Origin: Lachnospiraceae bacterium UBA7188 | GTDB lineage: Bacteria; Bacillota; Clostridia; Lachnospirales; Lachnospiraceae | Direction: 5' to 3' | Assembly: GCA_002490995.1 (NCBI GenBank) | Contig: DKVC01000158.1 | Location: forward strand, 1-10,838 | Length of the DNA stretch: 10,838 bases | Shown: in pieces, positions 1 through 6,495 of the stretch | Layout: each line of letters opens with the position of its first letter | Numbering within the stretch: position 1 is the first letter of the stretch | The notes under the pieces: generated by a model | What the model was told of the DNA's origin: nothing | Databases searched by the model: none | What the model saw: only the letters and a program-made list of their open reading frames with translations | Made by a program: the position numbers and the translations under genes

Positions 1-34
1 AGATGCTTTCCTTAGGTATTATACAGTATGGTAT

Positions 35-826
35 TTACGGCAACCATATTTTCCCGGTCCCTTCCTTATCCCACAGCGCTGCCGGCAAAGGGTTATCCAT
101 ATCAAACGCAAGCTCCTTATGCCATAGCATGTTTTTCAGTAACAGAAGACCACTGCCTGATGGCAGGCCCCATTCATTATCAATATTTCCTATGGCTATA
201 CAAGCCGGAACACCGTCCCTGATTTTTCTAAGAAGCGATTTTCGAATCTGGCAGTCCGCTAAAGGTTCTGGTATGCCTGCAGATGAATATAGCCACTCAA
301 TGTTTAAACATTTCTGCCTTGGGATTTCATTTTCTGTTACGATTTTCCATTCTATTCCCATAGACTGCCAATAACGCCGTTCTATTTCTAATTTTTCAAT
401 CACTCTCTTACTTTGCAGTTCAGCAGCATGTTTTATGGTCCGTGCTTTCAGGCCACTCACAGTAGTAATCATAAAATCACAGGTGAGAACATAAGGGAAG
501 CCGCTGACATTATCTGTTGGGTATTTGATACCAATCTTTTGAGCAATGCCAACGGCCAGTTCCATATCAATAAGTGGAAACTGTTCCCTTATATCCAGAA
601 TTTTATCCGACCATTCCAACAGGAAAAAATAATTCAGTTCGCTTCGTGACAAAAAGTGGTGTACCCGTTTGGTCTTATGGCCGACAATTCTTGATACCAT
701 GCCCCGTGAGGAAAAATCATGGACAGAAATCCATGGCATATACGTGGAGCCTTCACCCTGTCCGCGCCCTTCCTTAACATAACGTTCATATTTTGTCTTA
801 TTCCATGACCGGGCTCTTTTAGCCAT
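35..826 (-). CDS. tnsA: TnsA endonuclease of a Tn7-like transposon
   Basis: TnsA is the restriction-enzyme-like subunit of Tn7-type transposase. It nicks the 5' ends of the element while TnsB cuts the 3' ends, giving cut-and-paste movement. The 263-residue product has nearly the usual length. It matches the Tn7 protein in several places: KEGRGQG (18-24), HKTKRVHH (50-57), LDIREQFPL (77-85), and RVIEKLEIERRYW (141-153). The catalytic positions are visible: E63 in LSRSEL, D117 in LTCDF, and K132. The glutamine expected two residues before the lysine (Q130 in Tn7) is a threonine here (RTIK). The N-terminal nuclease domain covers about 1-165 and the rest is the C-terminal DNA/TnsC-interaction part. 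The ATG start is preceded by GGGAGGG. After the stop, AAGGAAAG at about 9-16 could be the ribosome site for tnsB, which would start beyond the left edge. Confidence 0.97.
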   Translation of the reverse strand: MAKRARSWNKTKYERYVKEGRGQGEGSTYMPWISVHDFSSRGMVSRIVGHKTKRVHHFLSRSELNYFFLLEWSDKILDIREQFPLIDMELAVGIAQKIGIKYPTDNVSGFPYVLTCDFMITTVSGLKARTIKHAAELQSKRVIEKLEIERRYWQSMGIEWKIVTENEIPRQKCLNIEWLYSSAGIPEPLADCQIRKSLLRKIRDGVPACIAIGNIDNEWGLPSGSGLLLLKNMLWHKELAFDMDNPLPAALWDKEGTGKIWLP

Positions 827-843
827 ACTACCCTCCCATACAT

Positions 844-862
844 TGTGGGAATCTGTGGATAA
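844..862 (-). promoter_or_regulatory. DnaA-box-like pair in the tnsA leader
   Basis: The minus strand carries TTATCCACA (862-854), identical to the consensus DnaA box, followed closely by ATTCCCACA (852-844), which differs from it at two positions. They lie between the proposed tnsA promoter and the tnsA start. A single nine-base match can occur by chance. The pair sits beside an AT-rich repeat block, so a replication-linked or regulatory role is possible but unproven. Confidence 0.35.
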
Positions 863-873
863 CAGCTAATAGT

Positions 874-902
874 ATTATTGCATACTTTTTTGTAAATTTC
901 AA
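874..902 (-). promoter_or_regulatory. Predicted housekeeping-sigma promoter for tnsA
   Basis: On the minus strand, TTGAAA (902-897) is followed after exactly 17 bases by AATAAT (879-874). Each differs from its consensus (TTGACA, TATAAT) by one base. The promoter lies inside the innermost end repeat, about 50 bases upstream of tnsA. If the repeats bind TnsB, the transposase would cover its own promoter, giving autorepression as is known for Tn7 ends. That last step is inference. Confidence 0.6.
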
Positions 903-960
903 TCTTTTTTGTAAGTTTGTATACTTTTTTGTAAATTTTTAAACTTTTTTGTCACTTAAC
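881..960 (-). repeat. Four tandem 19-20 bp repeats, probable TnsB binding sites
   Basis: Four copies with the core ACAAAAAAG begin on the minus strand at 952, 932, 912 and 893, so the spacing is 20, 20 and 19 bp. The 20-base units read approximately AAAATTTACAAAAAAGTATA, with a few substitutions. The core resembles the ACAATAAAGT of Tn7 TnsB sites as I recall them, and Tn7 also packs four sites at its right end. Plasmid iterons would look similar, but the neighbouring tnsA and the TGT terminus one step outside favour transposase sites. Confidence 0.8.
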
Positions 961-985
961 AAAATCAAGACTTCCACAGTTTATT

Positions 986-2803
986 TCACAAATTCCTGCG
1001 GATCACGCGGGTGATTATCCCCACGGCCACGCCGCGCTCTTCATCCAGCCGCGTCACCGCAAAGCTCACGTCGTCTTTCTTCCCGGGCGTCCGGTAGTCA
1101 TAGCAGGAGTGCGCCACCGCGTTTACCCCATTGGACAGGCGGATATACACCACGCCCTTATGCACGTCCGTAACCTTCCCCGCGTACTTGCTCTGGATGC
1201 GGCATTTCTTCAGGTTGTCATGGCTCGTGTTCTGGGACACGCTCTTGATGTCCGCCTTGACAGCAATCTCCTCCAGGCCATCCCGCCGCACGCTCAGCAC
1301 CCTCACCAGCACCTGGTCCCCCACGGAGAACCGCTCATGGGCGTCCCCAATCCAGTCCCAGGCAAGGTCACGGGCCATGATGGAGCATTCCACCCCGAAG
1401 ACCTCCACCCGCAGCACCTTCTCCGCCACCGCGATGACACGTGCCTGCACGATGCGCCCCTCATGGACACGGTACATCCCCGAGGCATCCGTATCCAGAT
1501 AGAAGATCTGGCGTTTTTTCAGCATGGCCTCCCTGCGGCTGGCCACCACGCTCCTGGCTTTGGAGTCGATGCCCTTCACAATGAAATCAATCTCCGCCCC
1601 CAGCATGTTCCCCAAAATCTTGTTCTGCCGCAGCATCAGCTCCGCATACTCCTGCCCGGAGGGGCTGCGCCCCACGTTGATCATCATCTCTTTCAGGGGG
1701 ATGACAATCCGGAATCCCTTATAGTCCACGATGGCGATGGTCTTGCCGTTGTCCGTCTGCTCTATGCCGCCCAGCTGCCCGGTCAGAATCCTTCTGGTGC
1801 GGTAGGCGTTATGGATTTCATGCCAGATCACGTCCTCCCGGCTCTCCTCCGTCTCCACTTCCCCACGGGCTTCCAGCGTCAATACGGGTGCTTCCGCCCT
1901 CTTCCCGCCAGCGGCACGGCGGGGTGCTGAATCCGCCGGCCTTCTTTCTGAAGCAGTGCCGGGCTGGGCTTCCCTTCTTGATACAGCCGTAGTTTCATCT
2001 GCAAATTCTACAGTTCCTTCTAAAACCTCCTCTGTAGTTCCCGCTGCGCTTTCCTCTTCCGTTTCATCGTATGCATTCTCCCATTCATCCGCATCTTCCG
2101 GGTCCTCTGAATCCAAAGTCAGTGCACCGTCATTATCTGTATCCATATCCATATCCGGAAAGCCTTCCGCCATCTCCGAATCGCTTTCTTCTGCCGACAG
2201 CAGTGCCTCCTCCAGCACTCCCTCTTCCGGTACTGTCTCCAGCTGTACTTCCACCTCTGACCGTACCCCTGTCTCCGCATCGCCCTGCTCCCCTGTGGTC
2301 TCCGCTTCGTTTTCTGCTTTATCGGATACTGTTTTCTTTTTACGGGAACTGCGCTTAGGTTTTGCCGGGGCAGGTTCTTCGGCAGCCGTCTCCGCAGGGA
2401 CATCTTTCGGCTCCGTGGCATTTTCTGCCAGGCCGTTGGCATCCTCCGTCACAGCCGTCTCTCCCGTTTCCCCGTTTTCACAGATATCCTCTCCGTCTGC
2501 ATCCTGATGCTCCCCGGGCTCATCCAGCTGTTCCCTTTCAGGCATTTCCTCCCCATCTTCTGCGGATTCCACCAGGACATTTTCCTCTTCCATAAAATCT
2601 GCCAGAGTATCTTCCCCGGAATTGCCTGAATCATCAGCCATATTCCCGGGCTCTTCTCCGCCAGATTCCATTTCAGGATCCAGCCCCTCTTCCCTGCCGT
2701 CAAACTCTTCCTCCTGTGCCGTGTCTTCCATAAAAGCATCATCAACACCGGGGGCTTCCACAGCCAGCTCATTCACTTCCACTATTTCCTTTTTTCTGCC
2801 CAT
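986..2803 (-). CDS. Acidic-tailed protein with three S1-like (OB-fold) domains
   Basis: Residues 1-320 of this 605-residue protein are low-complexity, strongly acidic and rich in E, D, G and S, so probably disordered. They contain one basic patch, KPKRSSRKKK (148-157). The C-terminal half holds three S1-like units: about 335-425, ending in the S1-typical VVASRREAM; 446-520, the clearest copy with HEGRIVQARVIAV and VGDQVLVRVLSV; and 533-603 with YAGKVTDVHKGVVYIRL. S1 domains usually bind RNA or single-stranded DNA. The role in a conjugative element is not established; ssDNA handling or transcript binding would both fit. The ATG at 2803 is chosen because GAGAGG lies 7 bases upstream; an in-frame start at 2902 lacks comparable support. 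It lies 198 bases behind the coupling protein, in the same orientation. No terminator is visible before the Tn7-like end. Confidence 0.85.
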   Translation of the reverse strand: MGRKKEIVEVNELAVEAPGVDDAFMEDTAQEEEFDGREEGLDPEMESGGEEPGNMADDSGNSGEDTLADFMEEENVLVESAEDGEEMPEREQLDEPGEHQDADGEDICENGETGETAVTEDANGLAENATEPKDVPAETAAEEPAPAKPKRSSRKKKTVSDKAENEAETTGEQGDAETGVRSEVEVQLETVPEEGVLEEALLSAEESDSEMAEGFPDMDMDTDNDGALTLDSEDPEDADEWENAYDETEEESAAGTTEEVLEGTVEFADETTAVSRREAQPGTASERRPADSAPRRAAGGKRAEAPVLTLEARGEVETEESREDVIWHEIHNAYRTRRILTGQLGGIEQTDNGKTIAIVDYKGFRIVIPLKEMMINVGRSPSGQEYAELMLRQNKILGNMLGAEIDFIVKGIDSKARSVVASRREAMLKKRQIFYLDTDASGMYRVHEGRIVQARVIAVAEKVLRVEVFGVECSIMARDLAWDWIGDAHERFSVGDQVLVRVLSVRRDGLEEIAVKADIKSVSQNTSHDNLKKCRIQSKYAGKVTDVHKGVVYIRLSNGVNAVAHSCYDYRTPGKKDDVSFAVTRLDEERGVAVGIITRVIRRNL

Positions 2804-2858
2804 ATATCTGCCTCTCTTTCTTTGAAATGATTTAGTTTTACATGCCTTTTCTGTCATC

Positions 2859-2886
2859 TCCTGATGCCAGCAGCCTGGAATCAGGA
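2859..2886 (-). promoter_or_regulatory. Stem-loop in the leader of the S1-domain gene
   Basis: TCCTGAT (2859-2865) pairs with ATCAGGA (2880-2886). Inside, after one G/A mismatch, CCAG pairs with CTGG around a 4-base loop. That makes 11 base pairs in 28 bases. It lies in the 198-base gap between the coupling protein and the S1 gene, 56 bases before the start codon. There is no U-run after it on the transcribed side, so it does not look like an intrinsic terminator. A post-transcriptional control element is possible. Confidence 0.5.
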
Positions 2887-3001
2887 TACTGCTGTCTTCC
2901 ACAAGACTGTATTTTTAAGCAACACCCTGGCCAGCCGAAGTTCATATGCTCCCTGAACCAGTCCCTTGCCGTGCCTGCTATTCCTCTTCGGTACTCCTTG
3001 C

Positions 3002-5221
3002 CTACAACATAATGGAATCCTTATCCGTAAGCACTACCCCAGCGGGCTGTGCCAGTCCTGTTTTTGCACCTTGTGCTGTTTTGGGTTTCGACTTGCCTGT
3101 GGCTCTGTTTGTCTTCTCCGGGGCTACACCCTCCGGAATTGTATTCTTTGTAACTGCATCCTCTGATGTCTTTTCCTCCACTGTCTGTTTTACGGTATTC
3201 TTAGACGGTTCTTTGGGTGCTGCTTTTGATTCTGTTCTGGGTGCCGCCTTTGCCTCCTTTCCCGGATCCTGCGGCACTGCACCCGCCCCACCCTCAGGGA
3301 GAATCTGCCTGTCCTCCGCTTTCCGTGTCCCTGCTTTTTCCTCCCTGGCATTCTGCACCTTGTTCTTCTGTGGCTCTGCACCTTTCTGTACTGTTGTCTT
3401 CTGCGTCCCCGCCCGGTTCTGTGTCTCCATTTTCTTCTGTGGCTCTTCTTTCCGTGTCCCTGCTCTCTTCCCCTCTGCCTCCATCTCCATCCGCCGCCAC
3501 TCCGGCACATGGGCAGATGCCTTGCAGGAGCGCAGCAGCGGATAATCCGGATGCTTTGAGTAGTCCATCTTGTCCACCTTCAGGGTCTTTTTCCCCCGGA
3601 TGATGACCAGCGCCTTGTCTATGGGCAGCCGCAGCACCTCGTCCGGGGTCAGCACAGGCCGCTTCCCCACGCCGCTGGTCTCCCGGAACTCCGGCGTATA
3701 GTTGGAGATCCGCCACGTCCCCAGCTGCTTCGACCTGCTGGAGACCGCCACGCTGGCAAGCCCGGTGCGGGAGGAGACAAACTCCGCCGTCAGCGGATCC
3801 GTACACCCCAGGAAAAGCTGCACGTCCGCATTCCCCAAGATCTCCTGCCAGAGGTTCTGCGGGTACCGGTTCTGCAGCCCCGCAAGGTTCTGGAACACGC
3901 AGGACATGGAGATGTTCCGGGAACGGATCACGCTCAGGCGTCGGGACAGGTCAGGGATGGTGCCGCAGGCAGTCAGCTCCTCCCCCAGCACATGGACTGG
4001 CACCGAAAGCTTTCCGCCCTCGCAGTTCTTATCCGCATACCGTACCAGCTTGATGAACACAAATGACAGGAACAGGGACGCAAGGAAGTCAAAGGTACTG
4101 TCCTGGTCGCTGGTCACCAGGAAGTAAGCGCACGGCTCCTGCCCCGGCAGCTCCAGGTCGATTTCATCCCGTGCCGTAATCTTCCTGATCAGCTCCGACT
4201 GGAACACCTGCAGGCGGCTCCCCAGCCCGATCACCACGCCGCTGCGCACCGAATCTGATGCCTGTTTGAACAGGCTGTAAGGGGCCTTCGCCGGATGGGT
4301 CGCGGGCAGCACGTCAAACAGGCTGTTCAGCGCCGTCTCGGAATTCAGGGTAAGCAGCTGGTAGACCTGCCCCATGTTCCGGCTCTCCTCCGGATACCCC
4401 TTGTCAACATACAGAACCAATGCCTTAAGCAGGTTCATCTCAGCCGAATCCCAAAAATGATCCCCTTTACTGTCCCCTTTCGTGTTGCGGATGATGACAT
4501 CCACAAACAGCTGTGCCATCAGTTCCTGCCCCTCTACCTCCGCAAGGCAGTTCCAGGAATCTGAATTCTCCGGGTTCACAAGATTGAACACCTTCACCAC
4601 ATACCCCTTGTCCCGCAGGTACTCGCTGGACTTCTCATATAGCTCACTTTTCGGGTCGCAGATGATGAGCGACTCCCCCCTGGAAACTCCCTGCAGGATA
4701 CGGTTCATGCAGAAAGACCGTGTCTTCATGCTGCCACTGGCGCCGTACACCGCCAGGTTGCTGTTGAGCCTGGTCTCCTCCGGCACACAGACATACTTCC
4801 TGTCCAGCATCCCCAGCACGATCCCCCGATGGCGGCGCAGGTCTCCCACAAGGTCAAGCACGCCCTCCATCTCCCTGCGCCCCATCCACCCGGAGGTGCC
4901 GTATGTCCCCCTGGCGGAATAGGTGAAGTTCCTGTCCTCGTCATACTCCCCGGCATCGCTGTAGCCAATCCGCATGACCAGCAGGAGCAGCACCGCAAGG
5001 AGCCCGATGCAGATAAATATCCCATAAATGCCATAGGGCGGACGCAACGCCGCCTGGAAACAGGCTGCAATCTCCGGGGATGCCATCAAGGGGGCGGTGC
5101 CGTCCCCCGGGCTCCCCCCGCCCTCCTTCCACAGGGCATAATTTCCGATAAACTGGGCCAGGTACCCGCCCACATACAGGATGGCAGCCACCGCTATGGG
5201 CGCAACCACCAGCCCTTTCAT
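3002..5221 (-). CDS. VirD4/TraG-type conjugative coupling ATPase
   Basis: The type IV coupling protein is a membrane-bound hexameric ATPase that hands the relaxase-DNA complex to the secretion channel. The 739-residue product has two N-terminal membrane segments (about 4-27 and 64-87), a P-loop GASGSMKT (160-167), the TraG-typical ICDPKSELYEKSSEYLRDKGY region (187-207), and the second ATPase motif VLGEELTACGTIPD (411-424). It also has RSRNISMSCVFQNLAGLQNRYP (433-454) and the LFLGCTDPLTAEFVSSRTG region (469-487). At the Walker B position it reads EE (414-415) where DE is usual. Residues from about 580 onward form a Lys/Glu/Thr/Pro-rich tail with repeated AGTRK/AGTQK, making it longer than most relatives. 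The ATG has AGAGG 6 bases upstream and lies 14 bases after the preceding stop, suggesting coupled translation. Confidence 0.95.
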   Translation of the reverse strand: MKGLVVAPIAVAAILYVGGYLAQFIGNYALWKEGGGSPGDGTAPLMASPEIAACFQAALRPPYGIYGIFICIGLLAVLLLLVMRIGYSDAGEYDEDRNFTYSARGTYGTSGWMGRREMEGVLDLVGDLRRHRGIVLGMLDRKYVCVPEETRLNSNLAVYGASGSMKTRSFCMNRILQGVSRGESLIICDPKSELYEKSSEYLRDKGYVVKVFNLVNPENSDSWNCLAEVEGQELMAQLFVDVIIRNTKGDSKGDHFWDSAEMNLLKALVLYVDKGYPEESRNMGQVYQLLTLNSETALNSLFDVLPATHPAKAPYSLFKQASDSVRSGVVIGLGSRLQVFQSELIRKITARDEIDLELPGQEPCAYFLVTSDQDSTFDFLASLFLSFVFIKLVRYADKNCEGGKLSVPVHVLGEELTACGTIPDLSRRLSVIRSRNISMSCVFQNLAGLQNRYPQNLWQEILGNADVQLFLGCTDPLTAEFVSSRTGLASVAVSSRSKQLGTWRISNYTPEFRETSGVGKRPVLTPDEVLRLPIDKALVIIRGKKTLKVDKMDYSKHPDYPLLRSCKASAHVPEWRRMEMEAEGKRAGTRKEEPQKKMETQNRAGTQKTTVQKGAEPQKNKVQNAREEKAGTRKAEDRQILPEGGAGAVPQDPGKEAKAAPRTESKAAPKEPSKNTVKQTVEEKTSEDAVTKNTIPEGVAPEKTNRATGKSKPKTAQGAKTGLAQPAGVVLTDKDSIML

Positions 5222-5235
5222 TAATTTCCTCTTGT

Positions 5236-6375
5236 CTATGGAAAGAACCTCCTTTCAAATTTTTCAAAACTGATTGCGGAAAGCTCCACCTGCCCGCCGC
5301 ACAAATGAGACAGCGCCTCCTTCTGGAAATCAAAACAGATGATGGTTCCCCGCCTGTCCTGCAGCTGCAGTGCCGTACAGAACCGGTTGATACGGGGGAT
5401 ATCCAGAAAATACCCGAACAGCACAGGGTCACCATTTTCGTCCATGGCATCATTCTCCACGGTAAGCCCCCCGTCCCGCTCATGCAGCCCCTGCATCAGA
5501 ATCCTGTCCAGTTCCGCATTACGCCCAGCATCGCACAGCAGCCTCAGCAGCACATCGCCATGGTGGTCATTGGTCAGGTAATAGAAATGACCATAGTTCC
5601 CATCCAGCAGGAAAAAACAGCGTGTCTGGCTGTCCCCGTCCGTAAGGATACTGCTGAAAGGCTCCAGCCCGTCCCCAAACAAAAGCCCTGAAACTTCCAT
5701 GCCCCCGTACCTGTCCGGTAAGCGCTGGCAGCACAATACCATCTTAAGAAAAGTCTGTGCCCTCTGCTCCGCCCGGTAGTCCCATTTTGCGCCACAGGGC
5801 CCGCCATTGTACACAAGGAAGACCCCGGACGGGGCGAGCAGCACCCCCGTCATCCGGGAGCTGCGTATCTTGACCGTATCTATGCCCATCTCCTTCACCT
5901 CCCGGGAACTGTAGAACGCCGCACCCTCAGGGCAGGGAGCCCGGGCCTCCCCTTCCGCAAACACATGAGGCTTCTCATCCCGGAACACCGCCACCCCCGC
6001 ATTCCCCATAGCCACATAAGAACCCGCAATCCGGTGCAGCCGCAGCCGTCTCCGTACCTCGCTCTTCAGCATGTTCGTGTCCCCTTTCCCCGTCAGGTGG
6101 AAAGCGAACCTCTCCGGTTCTTCCTCCAGCAGGAGCCTTTTCGCCCTCCTCCCCAGACGATAGCCACGGAGCCCGTCCTGGTAATAAGTCCGCAGGAGCT
6201 TTTCCTTCTTCAGCATCCATATGACCGTGCTTTTGTAACTTTCGCTCCCGGGAAGACGCCCCATCAGACCAGCCGGGAACTCACCGCACACAGCGGTCAA
6301 TGCCAGCAGATGATAGCCCAAAGTCTCCTGCCCGGGAAGCACTTTCCTGTCCGCCAGACGCACCACCTCCTCCAC
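5236..6375 (-). CDS. Unassigned conjugative-element protein with winged-helix-like N-terminus
   Basis: I do not recognise a named family with certainty. The first ~95 residues look like a winged-helix DNA-binding domain: a helical part (LGYHLLALTAVCGEFP, 19-34), a likely recognition region (YKSTVIWMLKKEKLLRTYY, 47-65) and a short beta wing (LRGYRLGRRAKRLL). The remainder (100-379) is mixed alpha/beta, with TGVLLAPSGVFLVYNGG (176-192) and CFFLLDGNYGHFYYLTND (253-270). The layout faintly recalls replication-relaxation proteins, but no diagnostic motif is seen. The first usable start is the GTG at 6375; GTG codons at 6366 and 6363, close to the GGAGGAGG sequence, are alternatives. The frame stays open upstream to the stop of the previous gene, and the real N-terminus may be encoded from 6421 in another frame. 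The gene sits between a DUF6100-like gene and traG. Confidence 0.7.
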   Translation of the reverse strand: MEEVVRLADRKVLPGQETLGYHLLALTAVCGEFPAGLMGRLPGSESYKSTVIWMLKKEKLLRTYYQDGLRGYRLGRRAKRLLLEEEPERFAFHLTGKGDTNMLKSEVRRRLRLHRIAGSYVAMGNAGVAVFRDEKPHVFAEGEARAPCPEGAAFYSSREVKEMGIDTVKIRSSRMTGVLLAPSGVFLVYNGGPCGAKWDYRAEQRAQTFLKMVLCCQRLPDRYGGMEVSGLLFGDGLEPFSSILTDGDSQTRCFFLLDGNYGHFYYLTNDHHGDVLLRLLCDAGRNAELDRILMQGLHERDGGLTVENDAMDENGDPVLFGYFLDIPRINRFCTALQLQDRRGTIICFDFQKEALSHLCGGQVELSAISFEKFERRFFP

Positions 6376-6421
6376 GCTTTTTACCGTGGCGGCTAAAGAC
6401 TTGGGTAAGCTCAGCCGCCAT
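6376..6421 (-). other. Probable displaced N-terminus of the winged-helix gene (frameshift)
   Basis: An ATG at 6421, preceded by GGAGAGG, opens MAAELTQVFSRHGK and then runs into a glycine-rich out-of-frame sequence. At a run of five A (minus strand, 6382-6378) the frame of the downstream gene can be joined by dropping one A. That gives MAAELTQVFSRHGK followed by SVEEVVRLADRK, a natural-looking N-terminus for a protein of about 394 residues. A one-base insertion in the A-run is the simplest reading. A sequencing error, phase variation, or true initiation at the downstream GTG remain possible. Confidence 0.5.
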
Positions 6422-6495
6422 GCCTCTCCGGCACCGCCCTGTTTCCGGCATTCCCGCCATTTCAGGGCACATGATGTAAAAAATCTGCAAAACCG

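Larger units (their letters stand above)
1..961 (-). mobile_element. Right-end portion of a Tn7-like transposon
   Basis: This stretch holds tnsA, its promoter and a set of end repeats. The sequence shows a candidate terminus at 961 reading inward on the minus strand as TGTTAAGTGACAAAAAAG, followed by four 19-20 bp repeats and then tnsA pointing inward. Tn7 has the same order at its right end: TGT, five bases, a GACAATAAAGT-type TnsB site, further sites, then tnsA. The segment is visibly AT-richer than the conjugation genes to its right, which fits a separate origin. The rest of the transposon (tnsB, tnsC, targeting genes, cargo and left end) would lie beyond position 1. Other possible termini are at 978 (TGTGGAAG) and 990 (TGTGAAAT). 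They are less likely because the spacing to the first repeat departs from the Tn7 layout. The presence of a Tn7-like end is well supported; the exact base is inferred. Confidence 0.85.

Noticed and set aside
881..960. Plasmid replication iterons
   Set aside because: The spacing and nearby DnaA boxes fit, but no replication initiator gene is present, and tnsA plus the terminus explain the repeats better.
962..990. Transposon terminus at 978 (TGTGGAAG) or 990 (TGTGAAAT)
   Set aside because: Both begin with TGTG, but the first repeat core would lie 25 or more bases in. The TGT at 961 gives the Tn7-like 8-base spacing. They are not fully excluded.
1109..1930. Plus-strand reading frame of 273 codons
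   Set aside because: It lies antisense to the S1-domain coding region, is full of His/Pro runs typical of a GC-rich shadow frame, and has no family resemblance.
2804..2902. Longer start for the S1-domain protein at 2902
   Set aside because: The added residues run through the leader hairpin and look unlike a protein N-terminus, while the ATG at 2803 has a good ribosome site.
6281..6421. Independent small gene starting at 6421 (46 codons)
   Set aside because: After MAAELTQVFSRHGK it becomes Gly/Ser-rich shadow sequence of the main gene. A frameshifted N-terminus is the simpler reading.
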